Positions 32,854 to 42,613 of a DNA stretch of 64,000 bases are shown one piece after another. Under the pieces are notes generated by a model that searched no databases, was not told the origin of the DNA, and saw only the letters and a program-made list of their open reading frames with translations. The stretch's first letter is position 1; each line of letters begins with the position of its first letter. The stretch is from the NCBI GenBank assembly GCA_041920565.1, contig JBHGXS010000040.1, forward strand, positions 1 to 64,000, in the 5' to 3' direction. The stretch is from JAGHKQ01 sp041920565 (GTDB lineage Bacteria > Bacillota > Bacilli > Bacillales > Bacillaceae_G). A program made the translations under genes and the position numbers.

Positions 32854-34272
32854 ATGAATTCATTATTCCGAAAAAAATCGATTACCGCAATGCTTCAAGA
32901 GAGCGGGCAGAAGAAGTTAAATCGAACCCTTGGTGCACTGGATTTAACAATGCTCGGAATCGGAGCCATTATCGGTACGGGTATTTTTGTGTTAACAGGA
33001 GTTGTAGCTGCAAAACATTCAGGTCCTGCTATTATTTTATCATTTGCTATTGCTGCTTTAGCTTGTGCGTTTGCCGCATTCTGTTACGCAGAATTTGCTT
33101 CTTCAGTACCTATATCTGGAAGCGTTTACACTTATACGTATGCAACGTTAGGAGAAATTTTTGCCTTTCTAATAGGTTGGGACTTAATGCTGGAATATCT
33201 GTTGGCTACTTCCGCTGTAGCAAATGGTTGGTCCGCTTATTTCCAATCCTTGCTTAAGGGATTTGGTATTGAGATCCCGGCGCTCCTGGCTTCTGCACCG
33301 GGAGCAGGAAAAGGCGGTTTCATTGATTTGCCGGCTGTAATCATTATTATGGTGATGACTGCGCTTTTATCAAGAGGGATACGTGAAAGTGCCCGTGTAA
33401 ACAACATCATGGTTATTATTAAACTGGCAGTCATTTTCTTGTTCATCTTTGCTGGATTCAAATATGTAAAGCCTGATAACTGGACACCTTTTATGCCATT
33501 TGGGTTTGACGGCATCGTTGCAGGTGCAGCTACCGTATTCTTTGCTTTTATCGGATTTGACGCTGTATCTACCGCTGCAGAAGAGGTTCGCCGCCCACAG
33601 CGTGATTTGCCAATCGGTATCATTGCTTCCTTATTAGTTTGTACTGCACTTTATATCGTTGTTTCGATGATTTTGACAGGAATTGTGCCTTATCAACAAC
33701 TAAATGTATCTGACCCTGTAGCATTTGCGCTGCAATTTATTGGACAAGACAGCTTGGCGGGAATCATCTCCGTAGGGGCAATCGCCGGTATTACAACCGT
33801 ATTATTAGTAATGATGTATGGACAAGTTCGTGTATCTTACGCAATGAGCCGCGATGGATTGCTTCCTGGCAAGTTGGCAAGTGTACACCCGAAATTTAAA
33901 ACGCCGTTTTTCAACACATGGACTACAGGTATTGTGGCAGCATTAATTTCAGGTCTTATTGACTTAAACGTATTAGCACATCTTGTAAACATGGGAACAC
34001 TGTCTGCTTTCGCATTAGTGGCAGTTGCTGTTATTGTGCTTCGTAAAACAAACCCAGACTTACCAAGAGCATTCAAAGCACCGCTTGTACCGTATTTACC
34101 AATCCTGACAGTAGCGTTTTGCTTATATCTGATATTTAACCTTGGAGCTATTACATGGATCAGCTTTGGAATATGGATGGCAATCGGACTTGTTGTATAT
34201 TTCCTATATGGAAAGAAAAGCAGTCATTTGAATCAATCGAATACAGATGACCGAAAAATCTCTAATCTATAA
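32854..34272 (+). CDS. yfnA: APC-family amino-acid permease (YfnA-like)
   Basis: A 472-residue permease with about 12 helices. The APC signature LTMLGIGAIIGTGIFVLTG lies at residues ~30-48; IGWDLMLEYLLATSAVA and FFAFIGFDAVSTAAEEV are typical of the cationic-amino-acid transporter/YfnA branch. It resembles YfnA along its whole length, including SYAMSRDGLLPG. It imports amino acids with protons. The preceding CodY box supports nutrient control. The tyrosine genes upstream suggest, but do not prove, an aromatic substrate. Confidence 0.92.
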   Translation: MNSLFRKKSITAMLQESGQKKLNRTLGALDLTMLGIGAIIGTGIFVLTGVVAAKHSGPAIILSFAIAALACAFAAFCYAEFASSVPISGSVYTYTYATLGEIFAFLIGWDLMLEYLLATSAVANGWSAYFQSLLKGFGIEIPALLASAPGAGKGGFIDLPAVIIIMVMTALLSRGIRESARVNNIMVIIKLAVIFLFIFAGFKYVKPDNWTPFMPFGFDGIVAGAATVFFAFIGFDAVSTAAEEVRRPQRDLPIGIIASLLVCTALYIVVSMILTGIVPYQQLNVSDPVAFALQFIGQDSLAGIISVGAIAGITTVLLVMMYGQVRVSYAMSRDGLLPGKLASVHPKFKTPFFNTWTTGIVAALISGLIDLNVLAHLVNMGTLSAFALVAVAVIVLRKTNPDLPRAFKAPLVPYLPILTVAFCLYLIFNLGAITWISFGIWMAIGLVVYFLYGKKSSHLNQSNTDDRKISNL

Positions 34273-34276
34273 AAGG

Positions 34277-34310
34277 AAAAGCCGTTTTCTGCGACAGAAA
34301 ACGGCTTTTT
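34277..34310 (+). terminator. Terminator of the permease gene
   Basis: AAAAGCCGTTTTCT pairs with AGAAAACGGCTTTT around GCGAC, followed by T. Confidence 0.92.
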
Positions 34311-34362
34311 GTTCATGCAACTATTTTTTTGAAACCGTGTGAAAATAATTTTTAAATATTAA

Positions 34363-35897
34363 TAACTCAACTTTCGCAGAGTGAAATCGGCAAATAAGCC
34401 TTGATATAACTAGGAAGGCCGGCTATCCACTGCTGAAGTTGATTTTCGATGATTTTTTTGATTCGGCTGTTCGTCTTTTTCAGGGTATCTTGAAGAAGCT
34501 CGACCAGCTTCTGGAGTGCGACAGCCCAATCAAGATCCTGTATTTCCTCGCAAAGCTCATAAAAGAAACCGCCTAGCGTACGGTGGTCGGTGTGACACCG
34601 ATTCTGCCAAGAGAGGACGATATAACGGGAAAATACAATGGTCGTGTGGCTGATAAGTAAGTCATACGAACGCCCTTGAAACTCTTTTTGGAGACGCAAC
34701 AGCGACTTGGTGGTCTTGAAGAACACCTCGATATCCCAACGCATTCCGTAAATCCGGACGATTTCTTGTTCAGAAAGGGTACAGTCTGTGCTCAATATGG
34801 CGAGCCATTCGCTTTTCTTATTTCGGTTTTGGACAAAGACGATTTTAACCGGCACGCCATTGGCCATGACCGTGTGGATGGATCGAAGAATACCGTGTTT
34901 CCGTCCGGTCGGTTGTGCACATCGGTACAGTTGCTTTAATGATACAAACTGCCCATCCACGACATAACGCTGGTTCGTCGTTTTGACCATGCCGATCACG
35001 TCAAGACCTTGTTCGACAACGGCTCGAATAAGGGGCGGCTGCGTGAACCATGTATCCATCAGCACATAGCTCGCTTGAATACCCGCGGAAATTGTACGTT
35101 GAAGCATCGCCGGAATGAGTTGCGGTGCGGGTTGTAATGCCTCCATACGGCGCTTGTATCCGGATGTTCGTTTGTCGATCTCTTTGGAAATACCGTTAAT
35201 CTGAGCATTTGTGGAACTCAGTAAGGAAAAATCAACCGGCATGAATGAATGACCATCTGACCAGCCGAGCGTAAGCATACGAAAGCCTTTGTAGAAACGC
35301 TTTTTGAGCGATGAATGATCGACACAGCGCGTAAGAAGCTCGACTTTTTTACTGCGATTTCGATCAAACATGGAATCATCGATGATGAACACGCGGACTC
35401 GTTTGGAGTCCGTAAGCGTGCTCACTTTTTGAATAGTAGCCGCACTGAAAGTCAATAAAAACCGACGCCAAGCGAACTTGGAATGGTTTAAAAAGCGATA
35501 CACCGCATCCTTCGCCGGTAGCGCATCCGATTTTTTAGAATCTAATAACCGCCACCAGTTTTTGTGTCGGAAAATGAGACAAAACACGAGCTGAAACAAA
35601 TACGAACAGGTGAACCCTAGATTCTTTTGGATGTTGGCGTTTCGCAAGTGTTTAAGAATTTCTAACTCTTTAAAAACCGCGTTCAGTTCATTTGGCAGTT
35701 GATTGTTTTGTTCCTTTTGTTCTATCATATGGAAGACACCTCTTCTATGTGGTAGTGATTTCTGGACAATCTCACTGTACCACAGAACGAGGTGTTTTTT
35801 CTTTCAAAATGTGTTTTGTCAAGGAACAAAATGAAATAGCCATGACATCAGTCATTTCAACTAAGCAGAAGGATATCGATGTGCGAAAGTTGAGTTA
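34363..35897. mobile_element. Complete IS4-family insertion sequence, ~1.53 kb
   Basis: Perfect 16-bp terminal inverted repeats TAACTCAACTTTCGCA (34363-34378) and its complement (35882-35897) flank one transposase gene. Similarity of the ends extends a few bases outward (ATTAwTAACTC). No clear direct target duplication is visible, perhaps because the target was AT-rich or has since changed. It lies between the permease terminator and the MFS gene. Confidence 0.88.
34367..35728 (-). CDS. IS4-family DDE transposase
   Basis: A 453-residue transposase. DDE residues lie in VFIIDDSMFDRNRS, YVLMDTWFTQPPL and the Y-R-E-K signature YGMRWDIEVFFKTTKSLLRL (Tyr, Arg +3, Glu +7, Lys +14). The frame is intact and the stop codon lies inside the terminal inverted repeat, as in compact IS elements. 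It is likely active or recently active. Relatives without a closer match include ISBsu/IS231-like elements; I cannot name the exact IS. Confidence 0.92.
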   Translation of the reverse strand: MIEQKEQNNQLPNELNAVFKELEILKHLRNANIQKNLGFTCSYLFQLVFCLIFRHKNWWRLLDSKKSDALPAKDAVYRFLNHSKFAWRRFLLTFSAATIQKVSTLTDSKRVRVFIIDDSMFDRNRSKKVELLTRCVDHSSLKKRFYKGFRMLTLGWSDGHSFMPVDFSLLSSTNAQINGISKEIDKRTSGYKRRMEALQPAPQLIPAMLQRTISAGIQASYVLMDTWFTQPPLIRAVVEQGLDVIGMVKTTNQRYVVDGQFVSLKQLYRCAQPTGRKHGILRSIHTVMANGVPVKIVFVQNRNKKSEWLAILSTDCTLSEQEIVRIYGMRWDIEVFFKTTKSLLRLQKEFQGRSYDLLISHTTIVFSRYIVLSWQNRCHTDHRTLGGFFYELCEEIQDLDWAVALQKLVELLQDTLKKTNSRIKKIIENQLQQWIAGLPSYIKAYLPISLCES

Positions 35898-35962
35898 ATA
35901 ATTAACAAAATATGGTAAGGTAGGAGAGGATTGCAACTCTGAAGGGCATGGGGAGAGAAAAT

Positions 35963-37243
35963 ATGAGAGAAACATTTCGAGAGCTTCGGTCTATGGACCG
36001 GAATGTGTGGATTCGATTTATCGGGGAAACGCTGAACGGCATTGCCTTCATGATGCTGATGCCGTTTTTTGCACTGTATTTGAAAGATAAAGTGGACTCG
36101 TTGTTTCATGTGGGAATCTTGATGGCCATTTCTCCGATTGTGGCAAGCTTCGGCTCCATGGTCGGCGGAAGAATAGCTGATATTTACGGACGAAAGCCCA
36201 TTATGATATTTTCAATGGCAGGAAACGGAATTGTGATGCTTGGATTTATCTTTTTTGACGGCTTTGTTTCCTATGCTGTATTGTCGGCTCTAATGGGGCT
36301 GTGCAATTCCTTATTTCATCCTGCGGCATCGGCGATGGTCGTAGACGTAACAGATCCTGAAAGGCGCACGGAAGCATACGGACTTTTGCGAATGGGGCAT
36401 AACATTGGAGCGGCTGTCGGTCCTATTATAGGGGCTTCCGTAGTCATGATTTCAAAAGATGTTATTTTTATTACGACCGCTTCTTCTTTATTGTTTTATT
36501 CTGTTTTGGTTGCTGTGTTTATCCGGGAAACACTTCCGAAAGGGCAGCAGGAAAAGAAAGATGAAAAACAAAACGAACAAGATGCCCCGCCTGCTTGGAA
36601 AGTGCTGCTGCATGATAAAGTGCTGATGATTTATATCTTATCAGGCATCGTCATTTCTATGGGATTTTCACAAACGGAAGGAATGTTGCCGCTTCATTTT
36701 GATAATGAGATGAAGAATATTTTTGGTGACAACAATCCCTATCCGTACTTGATGGCGTTAAATGGTACGCTGGTTGTATTATTTCAGTTTCCAATTTCAA
36801 AGTGGGCTACATTCAAGCCTGTAGGAAAAATGATGTTGTATGGAGCTTTGCTGTTTGGCTTCGGATTGCTTGCTATCGGTTGGCTGCCTCCGTTGTTTGG
36901 AGAGATGGGTGCAGATACAAGCCTTGTGTTAGGGATTATGCTGATTGTATATGCAATCTACACATTGGGTGAAATGGTCATGTCTCCTGTACAAATGACG
37001 TTTGTTGCTAACCTTGCACCGGAGCATCTTCGCGGAACATATATGGGGGCGGCGAGCTTACAGTGGATTTTCGGCGGAGCGTTCGGACCGTTATTAGGCG
37101 GATTTTTATTGGAACGGATTCTTGGAGACGTATTGTTTACCATTCTTGGTATAGGATGTATTATAGCGGGTATCATTTATCTTTCTTTAGATCGTCTTGC
37201 CGGTCAAAAATCCGGTGCGGAAGCATTGAAACAAAGCTCGTAA
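35963..37243 (+). CDS. MFS multidrug-type transporter
   Basis: A 426-residue, 12-helix major-facilitator protein. Motif A between helices 2 and 3 reads GGRIADIYGRKPIMI; motif C-like LLRMGHNIGAAVGPIIG suggests an antiporter (drug efflux) type. A central charged loop (~200-225, KGQQEKKDEKQNEQ) joins the halves. The ATG at 35963 has GGGGAG about 9 nt upstream; an ATG at 35948 is less well placed. The IS4 element ends only 65 bp upstream, so its native promoter may have been displaced or replaced. Confidence 0.88.
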   Translation: MRETFRELRSMDRNVWIRFIGETLNGIAFMMLMPFFALYLKDKVDSLFHVGILMAISPIVASFGSMVGGRIADIYGRKPIMIFSMAGNGIVMLGFIFFDGFVSYAVLSALMGLCNSLFHPAASAMVVDVTDPERRTEAYGLLRMGHNIGAAVGPIIGASVVMISKDVIFITTASSLLFYSVLVAVFIRETLPKGQQEKKDEKQNEQDAPPAWKVLLHDKVLMIYILSGIVISMGFSQTEGMLPLHFDNEMKNIFGDNNPYPYLMALNGTLVVLFQFPISKWATFKPVGKMMLYGALLFGFGLLAIGWLPPLFGEMGADTSLVLGIMLIVYAIYTLGEMVMSPVQMTFVANLAPEHLRGTYMGAASLQWIFGGAFGPLLGGFLLERILGDVLFTILGIGCIIAGIIYLSLDRLAGQKSGAEALKQSS

Positions 37244-37453
37244 TCGGAAAATAAAAAAATTGTAACCAAAAGAAGGCGAAAATCTGATAACATGAGAAGG
37301 AGCTTATAAATAAGTCCCTTTGCTCTGATACTAAGTAACGTGATGTTTGCCCCATACATATACTTTAGGTACATAGCGAGGGGCATGCATCTGCCTAGTT
37401 TGACAAAAAGTGCTACAATAGAAAGATGAGAAAAATTAATAGGGTGGTTTAAC

Positions 37454-38542
37454 ATGAAAATTAAGCTTGGATTACTATATGGCGGAAAATCTGCGGAGCA
37501 TCAAGTTTCCTTGCAAACGGCTCTTGCTGTTATTAAAGCGTTGGATCGTGAAAAATACGATATTCATCCTATCTACATTACCGAGCAAGGACAATGGATA
37601 AGAGGCGAACGTATTGAAGGAGAGGTAAAAGAGGTAGCAGCGCTGCAAATGAAAGGGGAAGGCAACGCGATTTCTCCTGTATCTTTGAATAAAGAAATTA
37701 TCCCGACAAATGCAAAAGAAAATGATGAAGACAGCATTGATGTGATCTTCCCTCTTTTACACGGACCGAACGGGGAAGACGGCACGGTTCAGGGAATGCT
37801 TGAGCTTATGAATATTCCTTATGTGGGGAACGGAGTACTGGCGTCTGCGGCCGGAATGGATAAAGTAGTCATGAAAAACATCTTTGCGCAAGCAGGACTT
37901 CCTCAAGCGAATTATGTATGGTTTATTCGCAGCGAATGGGAAAAAGACCGTGAAGCGGCATATGCAAAAGTGGAAGAAGCACTAGGATATCCATGCTTTG
38001 TAAAGCCGGCTAATTTAGGCTCCAGCGTGGGAATCAGCAAATGTAAAAACCGTGAAGAATTGGAAGCTGCGTTTGAAGAAGCGTTCCAATTTGACCGTAA
38101 AATCATTATCGAGCAAAATATCATAGGGCGTGAAATTGAAATCGGTGTGTTAGGCAATGATGAACCGATTTGCTCTGTAGCGGGAGAAATTGTGCCGAAG
38201 AAGGAATTCTACGACTACAAAGCTAAATATATTGATGGGGATACTGCCATGATTATTCCGGCTGACGTGACAGAAGAGCAGTATGAAATTATTAAAGAAC
38301 GCGCTATTCGGGCATTTAAAGCGTTAGACGGAGCCGGTCTGACAAGAGCAGACTTCTTTTTAACGAAAGATGGAGAGATATTAATCAATGAGGTTAATAC
38401 AATGCCTGGATTTACTCCGTTCAGCATGTTCCCGCTATTATGGCAAAATACAGGCGTATCTTATCCAGAGTTAATTGAACGTCTTGTAAGCTTAGCGATT
38501 GAGCGTTACGAAGAAAAGCAAAAAATCAAGTATACAATCTAA
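37454..38542 (+). CDS. ddl: D-alanine--D-alanine ligase
   Basis: A 362-residue ATP-grasp ligase making D-Ala-D-Ala for peptidoglycan. It shows LLYGGKSAEHQVSL at the N-terminus, the ATP-grasp loops PCFVKPANLGSSVGISKC and EIEIGVLGND, and the C-terminal INEVNTMPGFTPFSMFP with metal ligands. GGGTGG precedes the ATG. murF follows 59 bp later, so the dipeptide and its use are encoded together. Confidence 0.97.
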   Translation: MKIKLGLLYGGKSAEHQVSLQTALAVIKALDREKYDIHPIYITEQGQWIRGERIEGEVKEVAALQMKGEGNAISPVSLNKEIIPTNAKENDEDSIDVIFPLLHGPNGEDGTVQGMLELMNIPYVGNGVLASAAGMDKVVMKNIFAQAGLPQANYVWFIRSEWEKDREAAYAKVEEALGYPCFVKPANLGSSVGISKCKNREELEAAFEEAFQFDRKIIIEQNIIGREIEIGVLGNDEPICSVAGEIVPKKEFYDYKAKYIDGDTAMIIPADVTEEQYEIIKERAIRAFKALDGAGLTRADFFLTKDGEILINEVNTMPGFTPFSMFPLLWQNTGVSYPELIERLVSLAIERYEEKQKIKYTI

Positions 38543-38601
38543 CAATCGAGGAAGCACTATTCAAAAGAATAGTGTTTCTCTGTGTAAGGAGAGTATGAAG
38601 C

Positions 38602-39978
38602 ATGATTGAACGATCATTAGGAAAAGTGCAGCAAATGGCAGAGGGAAGAGGCTTGCAGCCTGAGTTTGAAACAGTGCAAATTCATGGGGTATCTACGGAT
38701 ACTCGGACCATCCAAAAAGGAAATTTGTATATCCCGCTTAAAGGAGAGCGTTTTGATGGGCATGATTATGCTCAACAAGCAATTGAAAATGGTGCAGCAG
38801 CACTCCTTTGGCAGCAGGGCGTACCAAATCCGCCGACTGATGTGCCTGTTATTTTTGTAGATGATACGTATCGCGGTCTTCAGCAGCTGGCGAAAAGCTA
38901 CCGCGAGGAGCTTTCCGTAAAGGTTATCGGAGTGACAGGAAGCAATGGAAAAACATCTACGAAGGATATCCTGACGAGCCTTTTATCAACAAAGTATAAA
39001 GTGCAAAAAACTGAAGGGAACTACAATAATCACATTGGATTGCCGTTGACTCTTCTAAGATTAGAAGAAGACACGGAAATTGCAGTTTTAGAAATGGGTA
39101 TGAGCAACTTTGGAGAAATTGAGCTGCTTTCTAAGCTGGCAACACCGGATGCAGCCATCATAACAAATATCGGGGAATCTCACATGATGGAGCTGGGTTC
39201 TCGTGCAGGAATTGCTCAAGCAAAGCTTGAGATTGTCACTGGGCTGCGTGAAGGCGGTATCTTCGCCTATAACGGCGACGAGCCGTTATTGACAGAGCGT
39301 GTAAAAGAAATGAATGTACCGGTTAAAATAGTTACGTTCGGAGATAACGCTTCTAACGACTTATATCCTACTTCTATTAAATTAGAAGAAGGCGGAACGC
39401 TGTTTATGATCAATGCTGCCCCATCTGTTGAGTTTTTTCTTCCAGTACTTGGAAAGCATAATGTATACAACTCGTTAGCTTGTATGGCAGTTGCCCGTTT
39501 CTTTGATGTAACTTGGGAGCAAATAAAAGAAGGTTTGTCCCAGTTGAAAATGACGGGGATGAGAATGGAAGTAATAAAGGCATCTTCCGGTTTAACGATC
39601 ATTAATGATGCGTATAATGCAAGCCCGACTTCTATGAAAGCAGCCATTGCTTTGATAAATGAACTGGGCGGCTATGAAAAGAAAATTGTCGTCCTTGGCG
39701 ATATGCTGGAACTGGGAGACAAAGAAGAAGAGTTTCATTTTGAAGTAGGGAAAGTATTAGACCCTGCGAAAATTGATTATGTATTTACGTATGGCAAGCT
39801 GGGCGAACACATTGCCCGCGGCGCAAGGGAATCATTCTTGCCGGATAAAGTGAAAACGTACCTGAATAAAGAAGCCTTGGCTAAAGATTTAAAAAATACA
39901 ACAACGGCAAATGATATTGTTCTTGTCAAAGCCTCACGCGGCATGAAGCTTGAAGAGGTTATCGATTTAATAAAATAA
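38602..39978 (+). CDS. murF: UDP-N-acetylmuramoyl-tripeptide--D-Ala-D-Ala ligase
   Basis: A 458-residue Mur ligase that adds D-Ala-D-Ala to UDP-MurNAc-tripeptide in the cytoplasm. N-terminal domain with GVSTDTRTIQKGNLYIPLKG; ATP loop VIGVTGSNGKTSTKDI (~110-125); central NNHIGLPLTLL, and GMRMEVIKASSGLTIINDAY with NASPTSMKAA in the C-terminal part. GGAGAG precedes the ATG. Likely co-transcribed with ddl. Confidence 0.97.
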   Translation: MIERSLGKVQQMAEGRGLQPEFETVQIHGVSTDTRTIQKGNLYIPLKGERFDGHDYAQQAIENGAAALLWQQGVPNPPTDVPVIFVDDTYRGLQQLAKSYREELSVKVIGVTGSNGKTSTKDILTSLLSTKYKVQKTEGNYNNHIGLPLTLLRLEEDTEIAVLEMGMSNFGEIELLSKLATPDAAIITNIGESHMMELGSRAGIAQAKLEIVTGLREGGIFAYNGDEPLLTERVKEMNVPVKIVTFGDNASNDLYPTSIKLEEGGTLFMINAAPSVEFFLPVLGKHNVYNSLACMAVARFFDVTWEQIKEGLSQLKMTGMRMEVIKASSGLTIINDAYNASPTSMKAAIALINELGGYEKKIVVLGDMLELGDKEEEFHFEVGKVLDPAKIDYVFTYGKLGEHIARGARESFLPDKVKTYLNKEALAKDLKNTTTANDIVLVKASRGMKLEEVIDLIK

Positions 39979-40066
39979 GGAAAGCGGCAGAGTACTTCTG
40001 TCACTTTTCTTTCTTTATTATAAACACATGATATAATTTTTTTATTATAATAAAGGAGAGCATATT

Positions 40067-40741
40067 GTGGACAGTGCTGTAGTAAAAAAACTTCGGATTC
40101 CGAGCGGTGAGCCGATTTTAATCTTAAATGCTCCTTCTGAGTATTTACAGAATACGAGTGCGTTGCCGGAAGGAACGGAAATACACACACGCCCGCAGCA
40201 AGATGAGTACGGCTTCATTCATCTGTTTGTTTCCAGTGTAACCGAGCTGGAAGAATGGATTTCCGTTGCAGTGAACGCAGCGGGATATGATAAATTATTT
40301 TGGATTTCGTATCCGAAAAAGACTTCAAAAATCAAAACGGATATTAGTCGCGATACCGGTTGGGATGCAGTATCAGAAGCCGGGTACGAAGGCGTTTCGC
40401 TCATTTCCATCGATCAAACATGGTCGGCGATGCGTTTTCGTCCGGTTGCTGAAATAAAAATGACAAGAAAAGAAAGAACAGGAATAAGAGAAGCAAGTAC
40501 GAAAAAGATATCTTCCAGAGAGAAGGTAGTAGAGGTGCCTCAAGAATTAGAAGATTTATTTGCTGTTCATCTGCTAGCTAAGGAGCGATTTAAAACTCTT
40601 TCTTATACTGGTAAAAAAGAATTTGTGACTTGGATTACCAGCGCCAAACGTGAAGAAACAAAGAAAAAGCGCCTGGAGCAAACGATTGAGAAGTTAGAGC
40701 AAGGGTTAAAGGGACCATACGATAAATCACTTGCGAAATAA
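40067..40741 (+). CDS. YdeI/OmdA-domain protein with DUF3052-like N-terminus
   Basis: A 224-residue soluble protein. The N-terminal ~125 residues (LILNAPSEYLQ, FIHLFVSSVTELEEWI, KLFWISYPKKTSK, GWDAV) resemble DUF3052-type proteins. The C-terminus (LEDLFAVHLLAKERFKTLSY then KKEFVTWITSAKREETKKKR) is the OmdA/YdeI bacteriocin-protection-like domain. GTG start with AAAGGAGAG 8 nt upstream. Function is unknown; the domain name comes from weak evidence in other bacteria. It stands alone between murF and cshA. Confidence 0.8.
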   Translation: MDSAVVKKLRIPSGEPILILNAPSEYLQNTSALPEGTEIHTRPQQDEYGFIHLFVSSVTELEEWISVAVNAAGYDKLFWISYPKKTSKIKTDISRDTGWDAVSEAGYEGVSLISIDQTWSAMRFRPVAEIKMTRKERTGIREASTKKISSREKVVEVPQELEDLFAVHLLAKERFKTLSYTGKKEFVTWITSAKREETKKKRLEQTIEKLEQGLKGPYDKSLAK

Positions 40742-40761
40742 TACCAATAGGGAAATGTTGT

Positions 40762-40790
40762 TTGCTTTTTTGCACTCCACTCTTTATAAT
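40762..40790 (+). promoter_or_regulatory. Promoter far upstream of cshA
   Basis: -35 TTGCTT (40762-40767), 17-bp spacer, -10 TATAAT (40785-40790). Transcription would start near 40797, about 260 nt before cshA. Confidence 0.6.
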
Positions 40791-40907
40791 GAGTAGAGTA
40801 CAAGAAAGACCGTGTTTCACGTAATGCAGCAATGAAGAAAAACGGTGAGGGAAAGCCGTCCGTTATCATTGTTTAGATAATTTACATCGGTTATACGGAT
40901 GAAAAGG

Positions 40908-40942
40908 ACATTTTCCGTACGGTACGGGGAATGTTTTTTTTT
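40908..40942 (+). terminator. Attenuator-like terminator in the cshA leader
   Basis: ACATTTTCCGTAC (40908-40920) pairs with GTACGGGGAATGT (40922-40934), followed by eight T. It lies between the promoter and cshA, so full-length cshA mRNA from this promoter requires read-through. A terminated transcript would be about 145 nt. Confidence 0.75.
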
Positions 40943-41054
40943 AGACAAAACTATACATACTTTCATTTCGAAGATCATCCTTGCTCCTAAAGAGTCAACG
41001 AGGATTTCTTTAGAGAGGAAAGCATGAGAAATCAAGAAAGGGAGACAAGATACA

Positions 41055-42533
41055 TTGACAACATTTGCAGAATTAGGATTAAGTCAAAAGTTAGTCAAAT
41101 CCGTTGAAAAAATGGGATTTGAAGAAGCAACACCAATTCAAGCGCAAACGATTCCAGTTGCGCTCGAAGGACACGACGTAATTGGCCAAGCGCAAACAGG
41201 AACAGGAAAAACAGCGGCGTTCGGCTTGCCGTTACTCGATAAAATCGACATGGCGAACGACCAGGTTCAAGGGATTGTTATTGCTCCGACACGCGAGCTT
41301 GCCATCCAAGTATCAGAAGAGCTTCATAAAATCGGTATGTTTAAAGGTGTTCGTATTTTACCGATTTACGGAGGACAAGATATCAACCGTCAAATTCGCG
41401 CATTGAAAAAGCATCCGCATATTATCGTAGGAACTCCTGGGCGTATTTTAGACCATATTAACCGTAAAACACTTCGCTTAAACGGGGTAGAAACAGTTGT
41501 ATTAGACGAAGCGGATGAAATGTTGAACATGGGCTTCATCGAAGATATTGAAGCAATTTTAACCGATGTGCCTAAAGAGCACCAAACGTTATTATTCTCG
41601 GCGACAATGCCGGAGCCGATCCGCCGTATTGCAGAGCGCTTTATGAACGAACCGAAGCACATTCGAGTGCAGGCGAAAGAAGTGACAATGCCGAGCATTC
41701 AACAATTTTATTTAGAAGTACAAGAGAAAAAGAAATTTGATGTATTGACACGTTTATTAGATATTCAATCTCCTGAACTTGCCATTGTTTTCGGCCGTAC
41801 AAAGCGCCGTGTGGATGAATTATCTGAAGCGCTGAACTCTCGCGGCTATGCAGCAGAAGGAATTCATGGCGACTTATCGCAAGCGAAGCGCCTATCTGTT
41901 CTTAAAAAATTCAAGCAAGGCACAATTGAAGTGTTGGTAGCGACAGATGTAGCTGCGCGCGGCTTAGACATTTCTGGTGTTACCCACGTATATAACTTCG
42001 ATATTCCTCAAGATCCGGAGAGCTATGTACACCGTATCGGCCGTACTGGACGTGCTGGTAAAGAGGGTATTGCGATGTTGTTTGTAACACCGCGTGAAAT
42101 AGGGCAATTAAAGAATATTGAACGTACAACCAAGAAGAAAATAGAGCGTATGAATCCGCCGACATTAGACGAAGCGCTGGAAGGCCAACAACGCATGATA
42201 GCAGAGAAGCTTGTTTCCATTATTGAAACAGGAAACTTATCGTACTACAAACGCATTGCAGAGGAATTGCTAGAGGAGCATGAGTCTGTATCTGTTGTAG
42301 CTGCAGCTTTAAAAATGATGACAAAAGAACCAGATACAACTCCTGTTCAATTAACGGCAGAGCCGCCGGTTATTGTAAAAGAAAAAGGCCGTTACCGCGA
42401 TTCAGATCGTAAGAGAAACGATCGCGGAGACAGAAGCCGTAAAGGCGGTCCGAGAAAAGATCAGGCGCAGCAAAAAAACAATCGCGACAGCAAAGGCAAG
42501 CGCCCAAAGCGTAAGCCAACTGCGGCTCAATAA
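41055..42533 (+). CDS. cshA: DEAD-box RNA helicase CshA
   Basis: A 492-residue ATP-dependent RNA helicase of mRNA decay and ribosome assembly. Q motif FAELGLSQKLVKSVEKMGFE; motif I AQTGTGKT; Ia PTRELA; II DEADEMLNMG; III SATMP; VI HRIGRTGRAG. A dimerisation helix region follows the core, and residues ~425-492 form an Arg/Lys/Gly-rich RNA-binding tail. TTG start with AAGGGAG 11 nt upstream. Expression is probably controlled by the leader terminator and induced in the cold, by analogy to the family. Confidence 0.96.
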   Translation: MTTFAELGLSQKLVKSVEKMGFEEATPIQAQTIPVALEGHDVIGQAQTGTGKTAAFGLPLLDKIDMANDQVQGIVIAPTRELAIQVSEELHKIGMFKGVRILPIYGGQDINRQIRALKKHPHIIVGTPGRILDHINRKTLRLNGVETVVLDEADEMLNMGFIEDIEAILTDVPKEHQTLLFSATMPEPIRRIAERFMNEPKHIRVQAKEVTMPSIQQFYLEVQEKKKFDVLTRLLDIQSPELAIVFGRTKRRVDELSEALNSRGYAAEGIHGDLSQAKRLSVLKKFKQGTIEVLVATDVAARGLDISGVTHVYNFDIPQDPESYVHRIGRTGRAGKEGIAMLFVTPREIGQLKNIERTTKKKIERMNPPTLDEALEGQQRMIAEKLVSIIETGNLSYYKRIAEELLEEHESVSVVAAALKMMTKEPDTTPVQLTAEPPVIVKEKGRYRDSDRKRNDRGDRSRKGGPRKDQAQQKNNRDSKGKRPKRKPTAAQ

Positions 42534-42536
42534 GAA

Positions 42537-42573
42537 GAAGCGGTCCTTTTGGGGCTGCTTTTTGTTTTGAGTA
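42537..42573 (+). terminator. cshA terminator
   Basis: AGCGGTCC pairs with GGGCTGCT using G-U pairs, followed by T-rich sequence. Confidence 0.6.
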
Positions 42574-42613
42574 GGGCATACTATCCTATCATATTAAGAA
42601 AAGGAGAATTTGT

